This document shows, piece by piece, positions 16,046 through 24,605 of a stretch of 64,000 bases of DNA. Source of the DNA: Aquibacillus rhizosphaerae (lineage in GTDB: Bacteria; Bacillota; Bacilli; Bacillales; Amphibacillaceae). Positions within the stretch are counted from its first letter, which is position 1, and each line of letters starts with the position of its first letter. The position numbers were made by a program, and so were the translations under genes. The stretch is taken from assembly GCF_030282825.1 (NCBI RefSeq), contig NZ_JASTZU010000036.1:112440-176439 (forward strand), in the 5' to 3' direction. The notes under the pieces are model-generated. The model had not been told where the DNA came from. It saw only the letters and a list, made by a program, of their open reading frames with translations, and made no database searches.

Positions 16046-17662
16046 ATGAAAGTAGCAGAGATCTTGCAAGTATCCGCCCTTAAAGGCTGCAAAATAATTG
16101 CTGGTAAAGAGGGATTGCAAAGGGAAGTACTCCATGTCAATATGATGGACGCACCTGATATCGCAAAGTTTTTAAAGCCTAATGAGTTGCTAGTAACTAC
16201 AGCATATCATGTCAAAGATCAACCACATCTTCTAGTGGAACTAGTTGAACAGATGCATAAACAAGGGTGTGCAGCATTAGGAATAAAAACAAAAAGGTTT
16301 TTACCGGATATTCCTAAAGAGGTACTTGAAATTGCGGATTATCTCTCTTTTCCAATTATTGAACTTCCAATTGAAAGCTCACTAGGGGATATCGTAAATC
16401 AGGTGTTAAGTAGTATCCTAGATAAGCGGACAAATGAATTGCGTTTTGCTATAGATACACATAAGCAATTCTCCAATCACATTATGAGCGGGAAAGGTAT
16501 TCAAAAATTATTAAAAAGCTTATCTGAAATGATTGATTTTCCAGTAGTATTACTAGATCAATATACGAAGCCAATTGCTTTTTCGCATAACAATAGGAAA
16601 AATGCCCATATAATGGAAGATTTATATATGAAAGATTCATCTATACTTTTTCCAGATACATCATTTTTTTCATTTTCTACGTTACCAGATAAAGAAACAT
16701 ATTCCGTGTTTCTAGTCTATACATATGAGAAAAAAGCTGGATATTTAATTGTATTAGGAGAAATTCACCCAGATAATCATTCTGCATTGTTAACGATAGA
16801 GCAGGCTACAAACGTAATTTCATTTGAATTGATGAAGGAAAATGCATTAAAGCAGTATTCCAGAAGGGTGAGGAATGAATTTTTCTTTAACTTCACAGAA
16901 GGTATGTTTTCTTCTGAGGATGAGGTGACTAATCGAGCTAAAGAGTTCGCATTGGACGATACCAAAAGTTATATTTGTACAGCTGGAGAGCTTGTATCAA
17001 CTATTTTTACAGGAAGTTACACACAAACACAGTTAGAGATGGATACAATCTACGAATATATAGAGGATGAATTAGTCAGTTTGTCTTTATCTACACATTT
17101 ATTTACAAGAGGGAATCTTTGTATTTTACTGTTTGAGGTTGATAGTGAAAAACAGAATATTAACAAATATGTTATGTCCTCACTGGAGTTAGTACAGGCT
17201 AAAATAAAGACGCGTTTTAACAAATCCATCTCATTTGGAGTAAGTAATTTATCGAGAAATTTTTTAAATGTCAAAACAGGATTTAAGGAAGCGCAAGATG
17301 CTCTGCAAGCGGGTAAGTTAGCAGGGAAAATTGAATTTATTCACACGTACCAAACAAAAGATATTATGGAATTATTAAGAGTTATTCCAAAAGAAGACCT
17401 ACAAGAGTTCTATTATAACTCGCTCCAACAACTAGCAAAGCGTGAACACGATCAAGATGAAACACTTTTGCATACCTTATTTGTTTATTTGGAGACACAC
17501 TGTCAAATATCAGAAACAGCTAAAAGGTTATTTGTTCATCGGAACACAGTTGTTTATCGCTTAGAAAAATGTGAAGAATTGTTAGGCAGAAGTATAACGG
17601 ATCCTGAAACATCTTTACAGATACGTTTAGCATTAAGAATAAAGACAGTGTTAGGTAACTGA
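16046..17662 (+). CDS. pucR: PucR-family purine catabolism regulator
   Basis: The 538-residue transcription factor has the usual PucR layout. The N-terminal PucR domain (AEILQVSALKGCKIIAGKEG, then NELLVTTAYHVKDQ) is followed by a GGDEF-like middle region and a C-terminal helix-turn-helix (QISETAKRLFVHRNTVVYRLEKCEELLG). Start is ATG 16046 after AAGGAG; a TTG seven codons upstream overlaps the RBS. It is divergent from pucFGH and precedes uraD-uraH. In B. subtilis PucR (531 residues) activates the puc operons in response to allantoin-type intermediates. Confidence 0.9.
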   Translation: MKVAEILQVSALKGCKIIAGKEGLQREVLHVNMMDAPDIAKFLKPNELLVTTAYHVKDQPHLLVELVEQMHKQGCAALGIKTKRFLPDIPKEVLEIADYLSFPIIELPIESSLGDIVNQVLSSILDKRTNELRFAIDTHKQFSNHIMSGKGIQKLLKSLSEMIDFPVVLLDQYTKPIAFSHNNRKNAHIMEDLYMKDSSILFPDTSFFSFSTLPDKETYSVFLVYTYEKKAGYLIVLGEIHPDNHSALLTIEQATNVISFELMKENALKQYSRRVRNEFFFNFTEGMFSSEDEVTNRAKEFALDDTKSYICTAGELVSTIFTGSYTQTQLEMDTIYEYIEDELVSLSLSTHLFTRGNLCILLFEVDSEKQNINKYVMSSLELVQAKIKTRFNKSISFGVSNLSRNFLNVKTGFKEAQDALQAGKLAGKIEFIHTYQTKDIMELLRVIPKEDLQEFYYNSLQQLAKREHDQDETLLHTLFVYLETHCQISETAKRLFVHRNTVVYRLEKCEELLGRSITDPETSLQIRLALRIKTVLGN

Positions 17663-17862
17663 AATAGTCCAACCATTTTAGGAAAATAATGAAGGTTCTT
17701 GTGATCTCCAATCCGTTTCTATGCATTATTAGACATTTTGTTCAGTAACAAAGTGAATGATTGTATGAAATGAACAATGACAGTATTCAGAATTATCTTT
17801 AAAATTAAAGATGATAAAAATAGAAATTATGGATAGCGTTTTTCTGAAAGGGGGATGTCATT

Positions 17863-18354
17863 ATGAATATAGAGGATGTAAATCAACTAAGTGAACAAGA
17901 ATTCATTGAAATATTAGGCGAAATATTTGAACATTCTCCATGGGTTGCGAAAAAAGCTTTTGAATTCCGCCCGTACACATCAAAAGACGCACTTCATCAA
18001 AGAATGGTTGAAATTGTAAGCAATTCTCCTAAAGAAGAACAGTTAGAACTAATACGATCCCATCCCAATCTTGGTGATAATATAGAAATGAGTATGGATT
18101 CTGTTCATGAACAACAAAGTGCTGGGTTAAAGAATTTAACGGAAGAAGAATATAAAAGTTTTCAGTCTTTAAATCATACATATATAGAAAAGTTTGGTTT
18201 TCCATTTATATTCGCAGTAAAAGGAAAGCAAAAAGATGATATACATGATTCTATGAAAACCAGGGTAAATCATTCTGATGATGATGAGTTTAATACAGCA
18301 TTAACAGAAATATATAAGATTGCCTTGTTCAGATTGCAAGATAAGATTTTATGA
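17863..18354 (+). CDS. uraD: OHCU decarboxylase
   Basis: The 163-residue enzyme decarboxylates 2-oxo-4-hydroxy-4-carboxy-5-ureidoimidazoline to S-allantoin. The catalytic His67 lies in the invariant LIRSHPNLG block, with the substrate-binding FGFPFIFAVKGK segment near residues 132-143. RBS GAAAGGGGGATG. In B. subtilis this domain is fused to uricase in PucL; here it stands alone, and uraH follows 38 bases later. No uricase is adjacent. Confidence 0.94.
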   Translation: MNIEDVNQLSEQEFIEILGEIFEHSPWVAKKAFEFRPYTSKDALHQRMVEIVSNSPKEEQLELIRSHPNLGDNIEMSMDSVHEQQSAGLKNLTEEEYKSFQSLNHTYIEKFGFPFIFAVKGKQKDDIHDSMKTRVNHSDDDEFNTALTEIYKIALFRLQDKIL

Positions 18355-18392
18355 AATAATATCAATAAAACTGGTGGGATAGGAGTTTTTAA

Positions 18393-18749
18393 ATGGCAGG
18401 ATTAACGACACATATTCTAGATTTGACGCATGGGCAACCAGCATCAAATGTTAAGGTGGATTTGTATTTAGTTATTAGCGAATCGAACAGACAATATGTA
18501 AAGTCTGCAATTACGAATGCTGATGGTCGTCTAGATCAAGCGTTTCTTAAGTCAGAGGAAATGGAAATGGCGCAATATGAGATAGTGTTTCATATCGGAG
18601 ATTATTATAACCGAATGGACCTTAATCTGAATGAACCAGTATTTCTTAATCGTGTACCAGTTCAATTTGGAATCAGTGACGTCGAAGCGCATTATCATGT
18701 ACCTTTATTAGTTTCACCGTGGGGCTATCAAGTATATCGGGGTAGTTAA
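18393..18749 (+). CDS. uraH: 5-Hydroxyisourate hydrolase
   Basis: The 118-residue transthyretin-fold enzyme hydrolyses 5-hydroxyisourate, the product of uricase. Diagnostic pieces are LTTHILDLTHGQPA at the N-terminus, the HYHVPLLVSPWGY block and the C-terminal tetrapeptide YRGS. Start ATG 18393 follows a GGGATAGGAG RBS. It corresponds to PucM of B. subtilis. A strong terminator follows. Confidence 0.95.
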   Translation: MAGLTTHILDLTHGQPASNVKVDLYLVISESNRQYVKSAITNADGRLDQAFLKSEEMEMAQYEIVFHIGDYYNRMDLNLNEPVFLNRVPVQFGISDVEAHYHVPLLVSPWGYQVYRGS

Positions 18750-18813
18750 ATTAGTTTTAGCTAGTTCAATTTTTAATTGAAGTGGCGCGCTATCTGTTTT
18801 GGACCAATAAAAA

Positions 18814-18848
18814 ACAAGCTAACTAGATGAGAAATCTAGTTAGCTTGT
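18814..18848 (+). terminator. Terminator after uraH
   Basis: The perfect 15-bp stem ACAAGCTAACTAGAT / ATCTAGTTAGCTTGT (18814-18828, 18834-18848) has loop GAGAA. The following tail is only modestly T-rich. Confidence 0.75.
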
Positions 18849-18931
18849 TTGCATTGTTGCCTAGGAAATTATAGTTTATTTTAAGGAACTAATTTTTAGA
18901 AAGTCTGCCCCGGACGCAAGCACTTTTTCAT

Positions 18932-19186
18932 CTACCAGAAAAAGAGTGGTAGAAAAGCTAATGTTGCGATTGATCCTAGAGCTACTCCCCATCCAAGACC
19001 TGCTCCATATCCACCATAAGGTCCGTAAAAACCATATCCATAACCACCAAGCTTTGGTGACATTGGTTGTAAGAACACGTGTGAGTGATTTACTTTTTGA
19101 ATGATTCCGCGATGCACCTTGCCATCAATTGTTTGTATTCTAACTGGGCGTCCAATATTACTTCTACATTCATGATAGTGAGACAT
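18932..19186 (-). CDS. Small Gly/Tyr-rich protein with an LSm-like segment
   Basis: The predicted 84-residue protein starts at ATG 19186, seven bases after AAAGGAG. The N-terminal half (IGRPVRIQTIDGKVHRGIIQKV...HVFLQP) resembles an LSm-like beta fold. It is followed by a Gly/Tyr-rich stretch (LGGYGYGFYGPYGGYG) and a hydrophobic C-terminus (IATLAFLPLFFW) that could insert in a membrane. I recall proteins of this build in sporulating Bacillaceae, but no function is established. A spore-surface role is a guess. Confidence 0.65.
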   Translation of the reverse strand: MSHYHECRSNIGRPVRIQTIDGKVHRGIIQKVNHSHVFLQPMSPKLGGYGYGFYGPYGGYGAGLGWGVALGSIATLAFLPLFFW

Positions 19187-19317
19187 CAACATACTCCTTT
19201 CATACCTGGATACTATTAGTGTATGAAAGAGCTGGGAATCTGTAGAGGACATGTGCCAAAGGCTAACACACATTTTTAGCAAAAATTACCAAGAGCTATA
19301 CTCATAGATTAATTGTT

Positions 19318-20139
19318 TTAATGAAAGTCTGATCCTTCAAGAATAGCACTTGATGGAAGTCGTAAGGATTCATACATAGTTGTGTTTTCGTGTTCAAAAA
19401 AAGAACTAACTAACTGAAAACCAAAGCTATAGCCAAGCCATTTGGGGATCTCTTCTAAACCATACATAAGCTGATCATGTTTTTTTTCCATTTTTTTAAT
19501 CGTTAGATTTGGCTTAATCCACTTTTCCCAATGGGTATTTATAACCTGTTTTGAATAAATATTTGTCCACTTTGTTAGGTTTTTATCTCCGAGTCGTTGC
19601 TTTACTGCAAACTCAGCAAGACCCTCAAGAACTAACCCGTCTAATAAATTGAGCTCTTCTTCACTTTTTGAAGATAAGGAAAGCCTACAAGCGTGATTGT
19701 ACTCATGAGTAATCAACGATTGTAATTCATCGTCGTTTGTGTGATTCGTTACAAATAAAAATATTTTGTCTTGATAACTAAGTCCAGCAAGACCATTAAA
19801 TTCTCTTATTAGGAGTTTATTAGTGTAGTTGGAAGGAAAGATAAATACAGGTACATCTGGTCCGTTCCAGTCATTTTGAAGTTGATTGATTTCTTGATTT
19901 GCTAATTGCCAAAAATCTTTATCAATTATTTCCTTAATGACTTGTTTATCTAAAGGATCAGGAATAAATAGCCCGTGGTTTAGTAAATGCATGTGGATTT
20001 CTTCGGCAGTAGCATCGTTAAAAAAGTCAGTTAGAGGTTCGCAAAGTAATGTTCTTTGAATAAGAATATTTTTTTTAAATGAGCTTCCCTTTTTTTGTGT
20101 ATATTGATCAAGCCATTTATTTGTCTCAACCAAAACCAT
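19318..20139 (-). CDS. DUF2268 putative zinc protease (YjaZ-like)
   Basis: The 273-residue protein carries a zincin motif HEYNH at residues 145-149 and a downstream Glu in LEGLAEF (Glu172/Glu176), the pattern of DUF2268 predicted Zn-dependent proteases such as B. subtilis YjaZ. No signal peptide or membrane segment is seen, so it is cytoplasmic. It begins 15 bases after the methyltransferase stop on the same strand and is probably co-transcribed. The substrate is unknown. Confidence 0.75.
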   Translation of the reverse strand: MVLVETNKWLDQYTQKKGSSFKKNILIQRTLLCEPLTDFFNDATAEEIHMHLLNHGLFIPDPLDKQVIKEIIDKDFWQLANQEINQLQNDWNGPDVPVFIFPSNYTNKLLIREFNGLAGLSYQDKIFLFVTNHTNDDELQSLITHEYNHACRLSLSSKSEEELNLLDGLVLEGLAEFAVKQRLGDKNLTKWTNIYSKQVINTHWEKWIKPNLTIKKMEKKHDQLMYGLEEIPKWLGYSFGFQLVSSFFEHENTTMYESLRLPSSAILEGSDFH

Positions 20140-20154
20140 AATAAATCTCCTTTA

Positions 20155-20847
20155 TTATTGACAATAATAAATTCTTGCGCCTAATTTATCTGAGTACTTT
20201 TGATTCATTTTATAGTGTTCAGCCATCATATCAAAATAATCTTCATTCACATATTCAGACATATTAAAGTCATTTTTTGCACTTGTAGAAGAAGTTACTA
20301 CTTCTGTTTGAATAGAATTAAAACCGCTATTTGCTAATTTTTCTATCCATTCTTCTTCAGATAAAACTTCCATAATTCCATAAAACTGTTTAATCTCATC
20401 TAGTGATTGCTGGCACAACTTTGCTTCACGTGTCATCTCGAGTAAAATAAGCGTCCCTTTTTTGTTTAATACTCTAGTGTATTCTTTCAGTGAATCTGAT
20501 ATGTTGGTAAAAGAGGTTACAGATTCGGAGATAATGAGATCAAATGTTTGACTATTAAATGGCAGAGTATCTGCACTTGCTTTTAATAGCTTGACAGCTT
20601 GTTGTTGATTACATCGATGTTTTGCCTTTGAAATCATTTCGGTATTGGAGTCAATTCCAGTTATATCACAATCATATTCATTTGAAATGAAATGAATTGT
20701 TTGACCTGTCCCACAACCTACATCCAAAACTTTAGATGTTTGATTAAGGTTAACTTTTTTTAGCCAGTGCTCAGTAATTTTAAGTCCACCGGGGTGTGCA
20801 CTACCAACCCCCATACTGGCAAGGAAATTAGTGTAGTTCATTTTCAT
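20155..20847 (-). CDS. SAM-dependent methyltransferase (class I)
   Basis: About 230 residues. Motif I is VLDVGCGTGQTIHFIS, the acidic end of strand 2 is ITGIDSNTEM, and motif II/III regions LPFNSQTFDLIISES and GTLILLEMT follow, as in Methyltransf_11 proteins. The N-terminus resembles MxxNxxNFLASMGVGSAHPGG-type methyltransferases. I chose ATG 20847, which follows AAAGGAG; the frame is open upstream to 20889. The substrate cannot be inferred. It is first of a two-gene unit with the DUF2268 protease. Confidence 0.8.
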   Translation of the reverse strand: MKMNYTNFLASMGVGSAHPGGLKITEHWLKKVNLNQTSKVLDVGCGTGQTIHFISNEYDCDITGIDSNTEMISKAKHRCNQQQAVKLLKASADTLPFNSQTFDLIISESVTSFTNISDSLKEYTRVLNKKGTLILLEMTREAKLCQQSLDEIKQFYGIMEVLSEEEWIEKLANSGFNSIQTEVVTSSTSAKNDFNMSEYVNEDYFDMMAEHYKMNQKYSDKLGARIYYCQ

Positions 20848-20924
20848 ATATACAAACTCCTTTATTTTTTGAACAATTAACTGGTCCATTCTAGATTAAC
20901 TCATAAATCTTATTGCTGGAACCC

Positions 20925-21443
20925 GTCGCACTTGTTATAAAGTCCGCAGTAACTTTCCTTGCGTTTTTTCTAAGTTGAGTGCTCAATCCAACGCTACGGA
21001 AAACACTCGCTTTCCATGGGGAACGCTTCGGTCTTCTCGCTCGCAAATAACGCTCTCTGCGGGGCCTTCAGACTGTTCCTTTCCCATAGGATAAGGAATG
21101 CTACTTAAGCAATGCATCGCACGCAGAAAATTGGTCTGTATTTTCAAGGAGTCTCGTATTTTGTCTTCGCTTAGAATAGCTTTCTTATTGAAAAAAGAAA
21201 ATCTGTTCAAGCAAGTTAGTATGAGTAGAATGCTTTTTTCTACCACCTCATAACTTAAACAACAGCAATTCCTACTTATGATGGTTGATTGGGAGTGTAG
21301 GGCAGTCGACTCCTGTGGGAAAGCAGCAGCTGAGAATCCCGCAGGAAGTGGGTTCCTTCCGAGGAAGTTGAAGCGTTGCCCACGGAAAGCGACTGCCCAG
21401 AGCAGAAATCAACATAGCAGTGAGTGCAGACTTTATATTAAGT
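20925..21443 (+). repeat. Large modular intergenic repeat, copy 1
   Basis: The element runs from GTCGCACTTGTTATAAAGT to ACTTTATATTAAGT, ends that are near inverted repeats of each other. The interior shares CTTTCCATGGGGAACGCTTC, GGGGCCTTCAGACTGTTCC and a 'CCCACGGAAAGCGACTG' stretch with copies 2-4. It is clearly GC-richer than its surroundings. Short open frames inside it are not genes. It contains an internal module (CATCGCACGCAGAAAAT... GGAGTCT) seen also in copy 4 but not in copies 2 and 3. The remainder of the gap to 21783 holds only AT-rich promoter sequence for alaR. Confidence 0.85.
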
Positions 21444-21668
21444 CATTAACAACAGTTTTCAGACAATAGTTTTTGTGAGTAGGGAAGCCAACTTTATTGT
21501 CGCTCTTTTGTTTTGTATCTTCATCGCTTGGGGATTAATTCAATTTGTTAAAAAAATATATAAAAAGTCTTTTGTCTTACTTCAATCAGAACTGAATGCC
21601 TGTTACTATGATATAGAAATACTATAATCGAAAAGATTTCCAATACATAGTATGCAAAAAGAGTGACA

Positions 21669-21685
21669 TGTGGGAATTATTCACA
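21669..21685 (+). promoter_or_regulatory. TnrA-like dyad upstream of alaR
   Basis: TGTGGGAATTATTCACA matches TGTNA-N7-TNACA except for G at position 5 and forms a TGTG...CACA dyad. It lies about 100 bases before alaR. It could equally be an AlaR (Lrp-type) site; neither is proven. Confidence 0.3.
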
Positions 21686-21783
21686 TAATAAGTTTGTTTA
21701 TATTTGTATATGTTTATAGTACTATTAGATAAAATTATCTAAATTATCTGGTTAATCTTATTGTAGAAAAGTGGGGGACCAAC

Positions 21784-22281
21784 ATGGAGAAAAAAGAGTT
21801 AGAACTGTTAAAACTCTTGGAAGGTAATGCAAGATTAGAAACTAAAAATATTGCAAAAATGATTGATGTGAGCTTAGAAGATACGAAAAAAATGATAACT
21901 AAATTAGAAACTGAAGGAGCTATATTGGGTTATTCTACCGTTGTAAACTGGTCTAAAGTGTTGGAATACGAAGGAGTAACAGCTATGATTGATGTAAAAG
22001 TAACGCCGTCTAGAGGTGTTGGCTTTGATAAGGTTGCCGAGCGCATTTACCGTTATCCTGAAGTGAAAGCTGTTTACTTAATGTCTGGAGCGTATGATTT
22101 ATCTATCTCCGTTGAGGGTAAAACAATGATGGAAATTAGCAGGTTTGTATCAGATAAACTATCTACCCTTGACACTGTTATCTCTACGACTACACATTTT
22201 GTACTTAAAAAATACAAACATGATGGTGTTATTTTTGATGATAATGATGATGGGGATAAAAGAATAATGGTGACACCATGA
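21784..22281 (+). CDS. alaR: Lrp/AsnC-family regulator of alanine transaminase
   Basis: The 165-residue protein has an N-terminal winged helix (ELLKLLEGNARLETKNIAKMIDVS...VKKMITKLETEGAILGYS-like) and a C-terminal ligand-binding RAM domain (VKAVYLMSGAYDLSISVEGK). Its stop overlaps the start of the aminotransferase as ATGA. The pair has the same arrangement as B. subtilis alaR-alaT (yugG-yugH), where the regulator controls its own operon. Confidence 0.85.
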   Translation: MEKKELELLKLLEGNARLETKNIAKMIDVSLEDTKKMITKLETEGAILGYSTVVNWSKVLEYEGVTAMIDVKVTPSRGVGFDKVAERIYRYPEVKAVYLMSGAYDLSISVEGKTMMEISRFVSDKLSTLDTVISTTTHFVLKKYKHDGVIFDDNDDGDKRIMVTP

Positions 22282-23450
22282 ACACTCAACAAAGATCATA
22301 CCTTTCAGAAACTGCAGAACAAATCAAACCATCTGGAATAAGGCGTTTTTTTGATTTAGCAACTCAAATGGACAATGTTATTTCTCTAGGGGTTGGTGAG
22401 CCAGACTTTATAACTCCGTGGAATGTAATTGAGGCAAGTTTCCATTCTTTAGAGCAAGGATATACTGCTTATACAGCAAACGCTGGATTGTTAGAGCTAA
22501 GACAGGAGATTAGTAAGTATTTAAGGAATAACTATGAAGTGGAGTACAATCCCGAGAACCAAGTAATTGTAACTGTCGGTGCTAGTCAAGCGATTGATTT
22601 AGCACTACGAGCAGTTTTAAATCCTGGAGAAGAAGTTATTGTTATTGAACCTTGTTTTGTCTCGTATGCTCCGGCAGTTACTTTGGCAGGAGGGAAACCA
22701 GTAATTGTCCACACGAGTGCAGAGGATGACTTTAAGGTCCAACCAGAACAAATTGAGGCTGCGATTACATCTAAAACAAAAGCGGTAATCGTTTGTAGTC
22801 CAAATAATCCTACTGGAACTTTGTTAGCCAAAGAAGAACTAATAAAAATAGCAACTGTTATAGAGAAACATGATTTACTTGTTATTTCAGATGAAATATA
22901 CGCAGAATTAACCTATGATGAAGCCTTTACGAGCTTCTCTGCAATAGAGGGGATGATGAAAAGAACCATTCTTATCTCCGGTTTTTCCAAAGCATTTGCA
23001 ATGACTGGATGGCGTTTAGGCTATGCTGTGGGTCCTAAAGAAATTATTGCCGCGATGACAAAAATTCACCAATACACGATTATGTGTGCGCCAACGATGG
23101 CCCAACATGGAGCTTTGGAGGCATTAAGGAATGGAAATACCAGTGTTCAAGAGATGAAAACAAGCTATAGACAACGCCGGAATTTTGTCGTTAAAGCACT
23201 GAAAGATATAGGTATATCTTGTCATTTACCCGGTGGAGCTTTTTATGTGTTTCCTTCTATCAAAAAAACGGGGCTAACATCCGAAAAATTTGCTGAAGAA
23301 TTACTGAAAAAAGAAAAAGTAGCAGTGGTACCAGGTAACGTTTTTGGAGAAAGTGGAGAGGGTTATATACGTTGTTCTTATGCAACGTCGTTAAAACAAC
23401 TAGATGAATCAATGAAAAGAATCGATCGATTTATCCATGAACAGGTATAA
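22278..23450 (+). CDS. alaT: Class I/II aminotransferase, alanine transaminase type
   Basis: The 390-residue fold-type I PLP enzyme has the Schiff-base Lys238 in SGFSKAFAMTGWRLGY, the substrate/PLP motif SPNNPTG near residue 175, and SDEIYAEL with the PLP-pyridine Asp. The C-terminal Arg for the substrate carboxylate is in GYIRCSYA. It is translationally coupled to alaR and followed by a terminator. AlaT converts pyruvate and glutamate to alanine and 2-oxoglutarate in B. subtilis; the assignment rests on the operon match. Confidence 0.85.
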   Translation: MNTQQRSYLSETAEQIKPSGIRRFFDLATQMDNVISLGVGEPDFITPWNVIEASFHSLEQGYTAYTANAGLLELRQEISKYLRNNYEVEYNPENQVIVTVGASQAIDLALRAVLNPGEEVIVIEPCFVSYAPAVTLAGGKPVIVHTSAEDDFKVQPEQIEAAITSKTKAVIVCSPNNPTGTLLAKEELIKIATVIEKHDLLVISDEIYAELTYDEAFTSFSAIEGMMKRTILISGFSKAFAMTGWRLGYAVGPKEIIAAMTKIHQYTIMCAPTMAQHGALEALRNGNTSVQEMKTSYRQRRNFVVKALKDIGISCHLPGGAFYVFPSIKKTGLTSEKFAEELLKKEKVAVVPGNVFGESGEGYIRCSYATSLKQLDESMKRIDRFIHEQV

Positions 23451-23454
23451 AAAA

Positions 23455-23489
23455 TGCCGGCAAACGAAGAGGGTTTGCCGGCACTTTTT
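23455..23489. terminator. Terminator after alaT
   Basis: The 11-bp GC-rich stem TGCCGGCAAAC / GTTTGCCGGCA (23455-23465, 23473-23483) is followed by CTTTTT. It lies between the convergent alaT and FNT genes. Confidence 0.92.
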
Positions 23490-23518
23490 ATAATGTAAAT
23501 AAAATGTTGTACATTCTA

Positions 23519-24304
23519 TTATTCATCAAGATCCATAAATGGTTTATTAACAAAGTGATACATCCATCCCATTAAAAAGTTACCACCAATAATGTTGCCC
23601 AGAGTAACTGGTATTAAGTTTCGAATAACACCACCAAAACTAATTGTGTCGGGATGATCTAAAACTAAAGCTATCGCAAAGGTACACATGTTGGCAATAC
23701 TGTGCTCATATCCTGAAATAAAAAAACAAAAGACAAATAGTATCATGGTAAACAGTTTCGGTCCATCCCCTTTTAAAGACATGGGAATAAAGAATGCTAA
23801 ACAGACAAGCCAGTTACATAGAATTCCTCTGAAAAACAATTCAATTAACGGTGTGTGGATTTTTTTATCAGCAACACTAAGTAAAAAGCCATTAACTGAA
23901 CTATCGTTAAATAACCCTGTAGCATAAATTAAAAATGCAAAAATAGTTGCCCCTATGATATTACCTACGTATGTTCCTGTCCATAACTTAAATACTTCCG
24001 CCCAGCGCATTTTTTTTCTTAGAGCCGCAATTGTGTAATAAAATGTATTACCAGTAAAAAGATCGCCGCCTCCATAAGCAATTAAAATAATGGCAGAACC
24101 AAAGGTTAAAGCAGCCATTGGATAGGCGAAGGGAGAGTGTTCTATATAAAAATAATTTCCTGTTTTAAAAGCTACAATGACACCAAATCCAATAAACATA
24201 CTTGCCAAGGCTGCTCTTGCCAAATATCTTAAAGGACTTTGGTTAAAAGTTTTTTGTTTTTTTATTGCGAGTTGTTCCACATCTAATAGCGCTTGTACTT
24301 CCAT
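23519..24304 (-). CDS. Formate/nitrite transporter (FNT) family channel
   Basis: The 261-residue integral membrane protein has about six transmembrane segments and the FNT half-helix signatures, including GGGDLFTGNTFYY and an ISGYEHSIANM motif. The latter supplies the family's central His and selectivity region. Members form pentameric channels for formate, nitrite, hydrosulfide or lactate. B. subtilis YwcJ is of similar length. No nitrite reductase or formate enzyme is adjacent, so the substrate is open. Confidence 0.88.
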   Translation of the reverse strand: MEVQALLDVEQLAIKKQKTFNQSPLRYLARAALASMFIGFGVIVAFKTGNYFYIEHSPFAYPMAALTFGSAIILIAYGGGDLFTGNTFYYTIAALRKKMRWAEVFKLWTGTYVGNIIGATIFAFLIYATGLFNDSSVNGFLLSVADKKIHTPLIELFFRGILCNWLVCLAFFIPMSLKGDGPKLFTMILFVFCFFISGYEHSIANMCTFAIALVLDHPDTISFGGVIRNLIPVTLGNIIGGNFLMGWMYHFVNKPFMDLDE

Positions 24305-24605
24305 CTTCTATGTCATCACCTTGAGATAAAATATTTTGACTTTTATATCTATTTTCCATTATAGTAGCTAATCTAGTATATAACTACAATAGTAAGTTTT
24401 AAAATAAATTAAGACTAAATAAACTAAATGTGATGTCTTATGACAATTTGAGTGAAGAATTTAAGTGGCTATCTTAATAGTAATATAAATCAAAAAAATA
24501 GTTATTAGTATAAGTTGTTGATTTAATGATTATTTATTGTTACTTATAAGTACAAATATTTGTTATAATATAAATTGCATAAGAACTATGGTGAAAGGAT
24601 GATTA
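24305..24605. other. Divergent intergenic region, FNT channel / GH43
   Basis: AT-rich gap between divergent genes. A TATAAT hexamer at 24564-24569 with a poor -35 fits a promoter for the glycosidase gene. I see no open frame, repeat or recognisable operator. Confidence 0.4.

Noticed and set aside
20983..21246. Minus-strand frame of 87 codons inside the large repeat
   Set aside because: It lies wholly in a repeat; a sister frame in copy 2 (30098-30301) shares only the part imposed by the repeat DNA.
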